Shown here piece by piece: positions 63,513 to 64,000 of a stretch of 64,000 nt of DNA (positions are counted from its first letter, which is position 1; each line of letters opens with the position of its first letter). The position numbers and the translations under genes were made by a program. Source of the DNA: Ruminococcus flavefaciens ND2009 (lineage in GTDB: Bacteria; Bacillota; Clostridia; Oscillospirales; Ruminococcaceae); NCBI RefSeq assembly GCF_000621785.1, contig NZ_JHXI01000012.1, forward strand, positions 62,001-126,000, given 5' to 3'. Under the pieces are notes generated by a model that made no database searches, was not told the DNA's origin, and saw only the letters and a program-made list of their open reading frames with translations.

Positions 63513-63541
63513 ATTATAACATAAAAGCAACATAATAGCAA
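63513..63541 (-). promoter_or_regulatory. Promoter of the ABC-F gene
   Basis: On the minus strand, TTGCTA, a 17-base spacer, then TATAAT, about 30 bases before the start. Confidence 0.78.
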
Positions 63542-63742
63542 GGGACGCGGCGAAAAAGTTCCCGTGCGACAGTATTATAACGCGAAAAAGGGGGCGCAGG
63601 CTCTGCGCTTATAACATATATTTACGGAAATAGCAATGACCGCTTTGTGAAGTTTGCAGGGCAAATGCTTTAATTAAATTATAAACTTTCATTAAAGCAG
63701 CCGGAGAGTTGAAATATTACCAGAAATATCATTATAATTGTA

Positions 63743-63770
63743 TTACAGAAGCAGCCTGCAATGCTATAAT
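63743..63770 (+). promoter_or_regulatory. Promoter of the last gene
   Basis: TTACAG, a 16-base spacer, then TATAAT. The palindrome TGGTGATTATCACCA (63791-63805) follows in the early transcribed region and could be an operator. Confidence 0.65.
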
Positions 63771-63835
63771 TAACACAAACAGGTTCAAAATGGTGATTAT
63801 CACCAAAGACACGACGGGGGATATTAAAAGAAAAA

Positions 63836-63918
63836 TTTATTCTCGCTATTAAAAAAAAAGAGAATAAATGGCATCTCTAAAACCTGTTTTTTCTCAAAAG
63901 TGGGTTTTCAGAGATGCC
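63836..63918 (+). promoter_or_regulatory. Tandem hairpins in the leader of the last gene
   Basis: TTTATTCTC/GAGAATAAA (63836-63868), then a 15-bp stem GGCATCTCTAAAACC (63870-63884) with 63903-63918 (one bulge). The second ends 10 bases before AAGGAGG. This could stabilise the mRNA or control initiation. Confidence 0.6.
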
Positions 63919-63938
63919 CTGTAGAAGGAGGAATTTTT

Positions 63939-64000
63939 ATGATTGGGAAACTAAGAGGAACGGCTGCTGTCATCAGCGCTGTTTCGACACTTTCTGCGCT
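63939..64000 (+). CDS. Start of a secreted protein (3' partial)
   Basis: The ATG follows AAGGAGGAATTTTT. Only the first 20 codons are in the window: MIGKLRGTAAVISAVSTLSA, a basic start and hydrophobic stretch typical of a signal peptide. The product cannot be assigned. Confidence 0.7.
   Translation, partial: MIGKLRGTAAVISAVSTLSA

Noticed and set aside
62333-63535. 400-codon plus-strand frame
   Set aside because: Complement of the ABC-F gene, whose motifs are unambiguous.

Overview
The window looks like a chromosomal segment of a fibrolytic Ruminococcus (Oscillospiraceae, Firmicutes), close to R. flavefaciens or R. albus. The evidence is type I dockerins on three secreted proteins, a GH26 mannanase fused to a CE1-type esterase, a secreted Cthe_2159/DUF4353 beta-helix protein, RNase Y, AGGAGG-type ribosome sites, and -35/-10 promoters with 17-base spacers. 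An alpha/beta-type small acid-soluble spore protein places it among (ancestrally) spore-forming clostridia. I saw no rRNA, tRNA, CRISPR array, prophage or transposase.

Layout. 0-4.4 kb: the 3' part of a secreted beta-helix protein and a convergent zinc-ribbon/kinase/PASTA membrane protein whose catalytic residues are all replaced. 4.5-11.7 kb: a hairpin-rich mobile-like repeat, then one leftward operon (membrane protein, 2-hydroxyacid dehydrogenase, proB, dCMP deaminase, orphan, proA, coiled-coil membrane protein). 11.8-15.4 kb: a rightward two-component system plus a rhodanese-TtcA fusion. 15.4-22.4 kb: a large membrane protein, the spore protein, a second inverted-repeat element, an XRE regulator with a degenerate ABC ATPase, degV, trmL and ruvX. 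22.6-25.5 kb: a DUF1836 regulator, a probable structured RNA, and an ArsR sensor overlapping an amidohydrolase. 25.6-30.2 kb: pyrD-pyrK, a sugar-kinase-like protein, and the PFL/ACT pair. 30.4-33.8 kb: PHP phosphatase, Lrp regulator, aminotransferase, ispE. 34-45.5 kb: DUF1508 protein, rny, dockerin metalloprotease, O-antigen-ligase-like protein, ferredoxin, DUF1540, an acidic-tailed surface protein, coaBC, and a second 2-hydroxyacid dehydrogenase. 46.5-53.8 kb: an ABC exporter, secreted serine hydrolase and two-component module. 53.8-64 kb: a radical SAM protein, a dockerin protein, a LacI/GGDEF-like/AraC hybrid regulator next to the mannanase-esterase, an ABC-F ATPase, and the start of another secreted protein.

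Two themes recur. First, the intergenic space carries repeats built as strings of perfect hairpins bounded by terminal inverted repeats. There are three related copies at 4.5, 15.4 and 61.5 kb and a different one at 18.25 kb. They sit beside gene 3' ends, and some terminators are themselves near-identical at distant loci. Second, several proteins keep a fold but have lost catalytic residues: the pseudokinase, the ABC-like protein, and the GGDEF-like domain of the regulator. The best candidate for something undescribed is the strongly structured 0.4-kb non-coding stretch at 23.53-23.93 kb.
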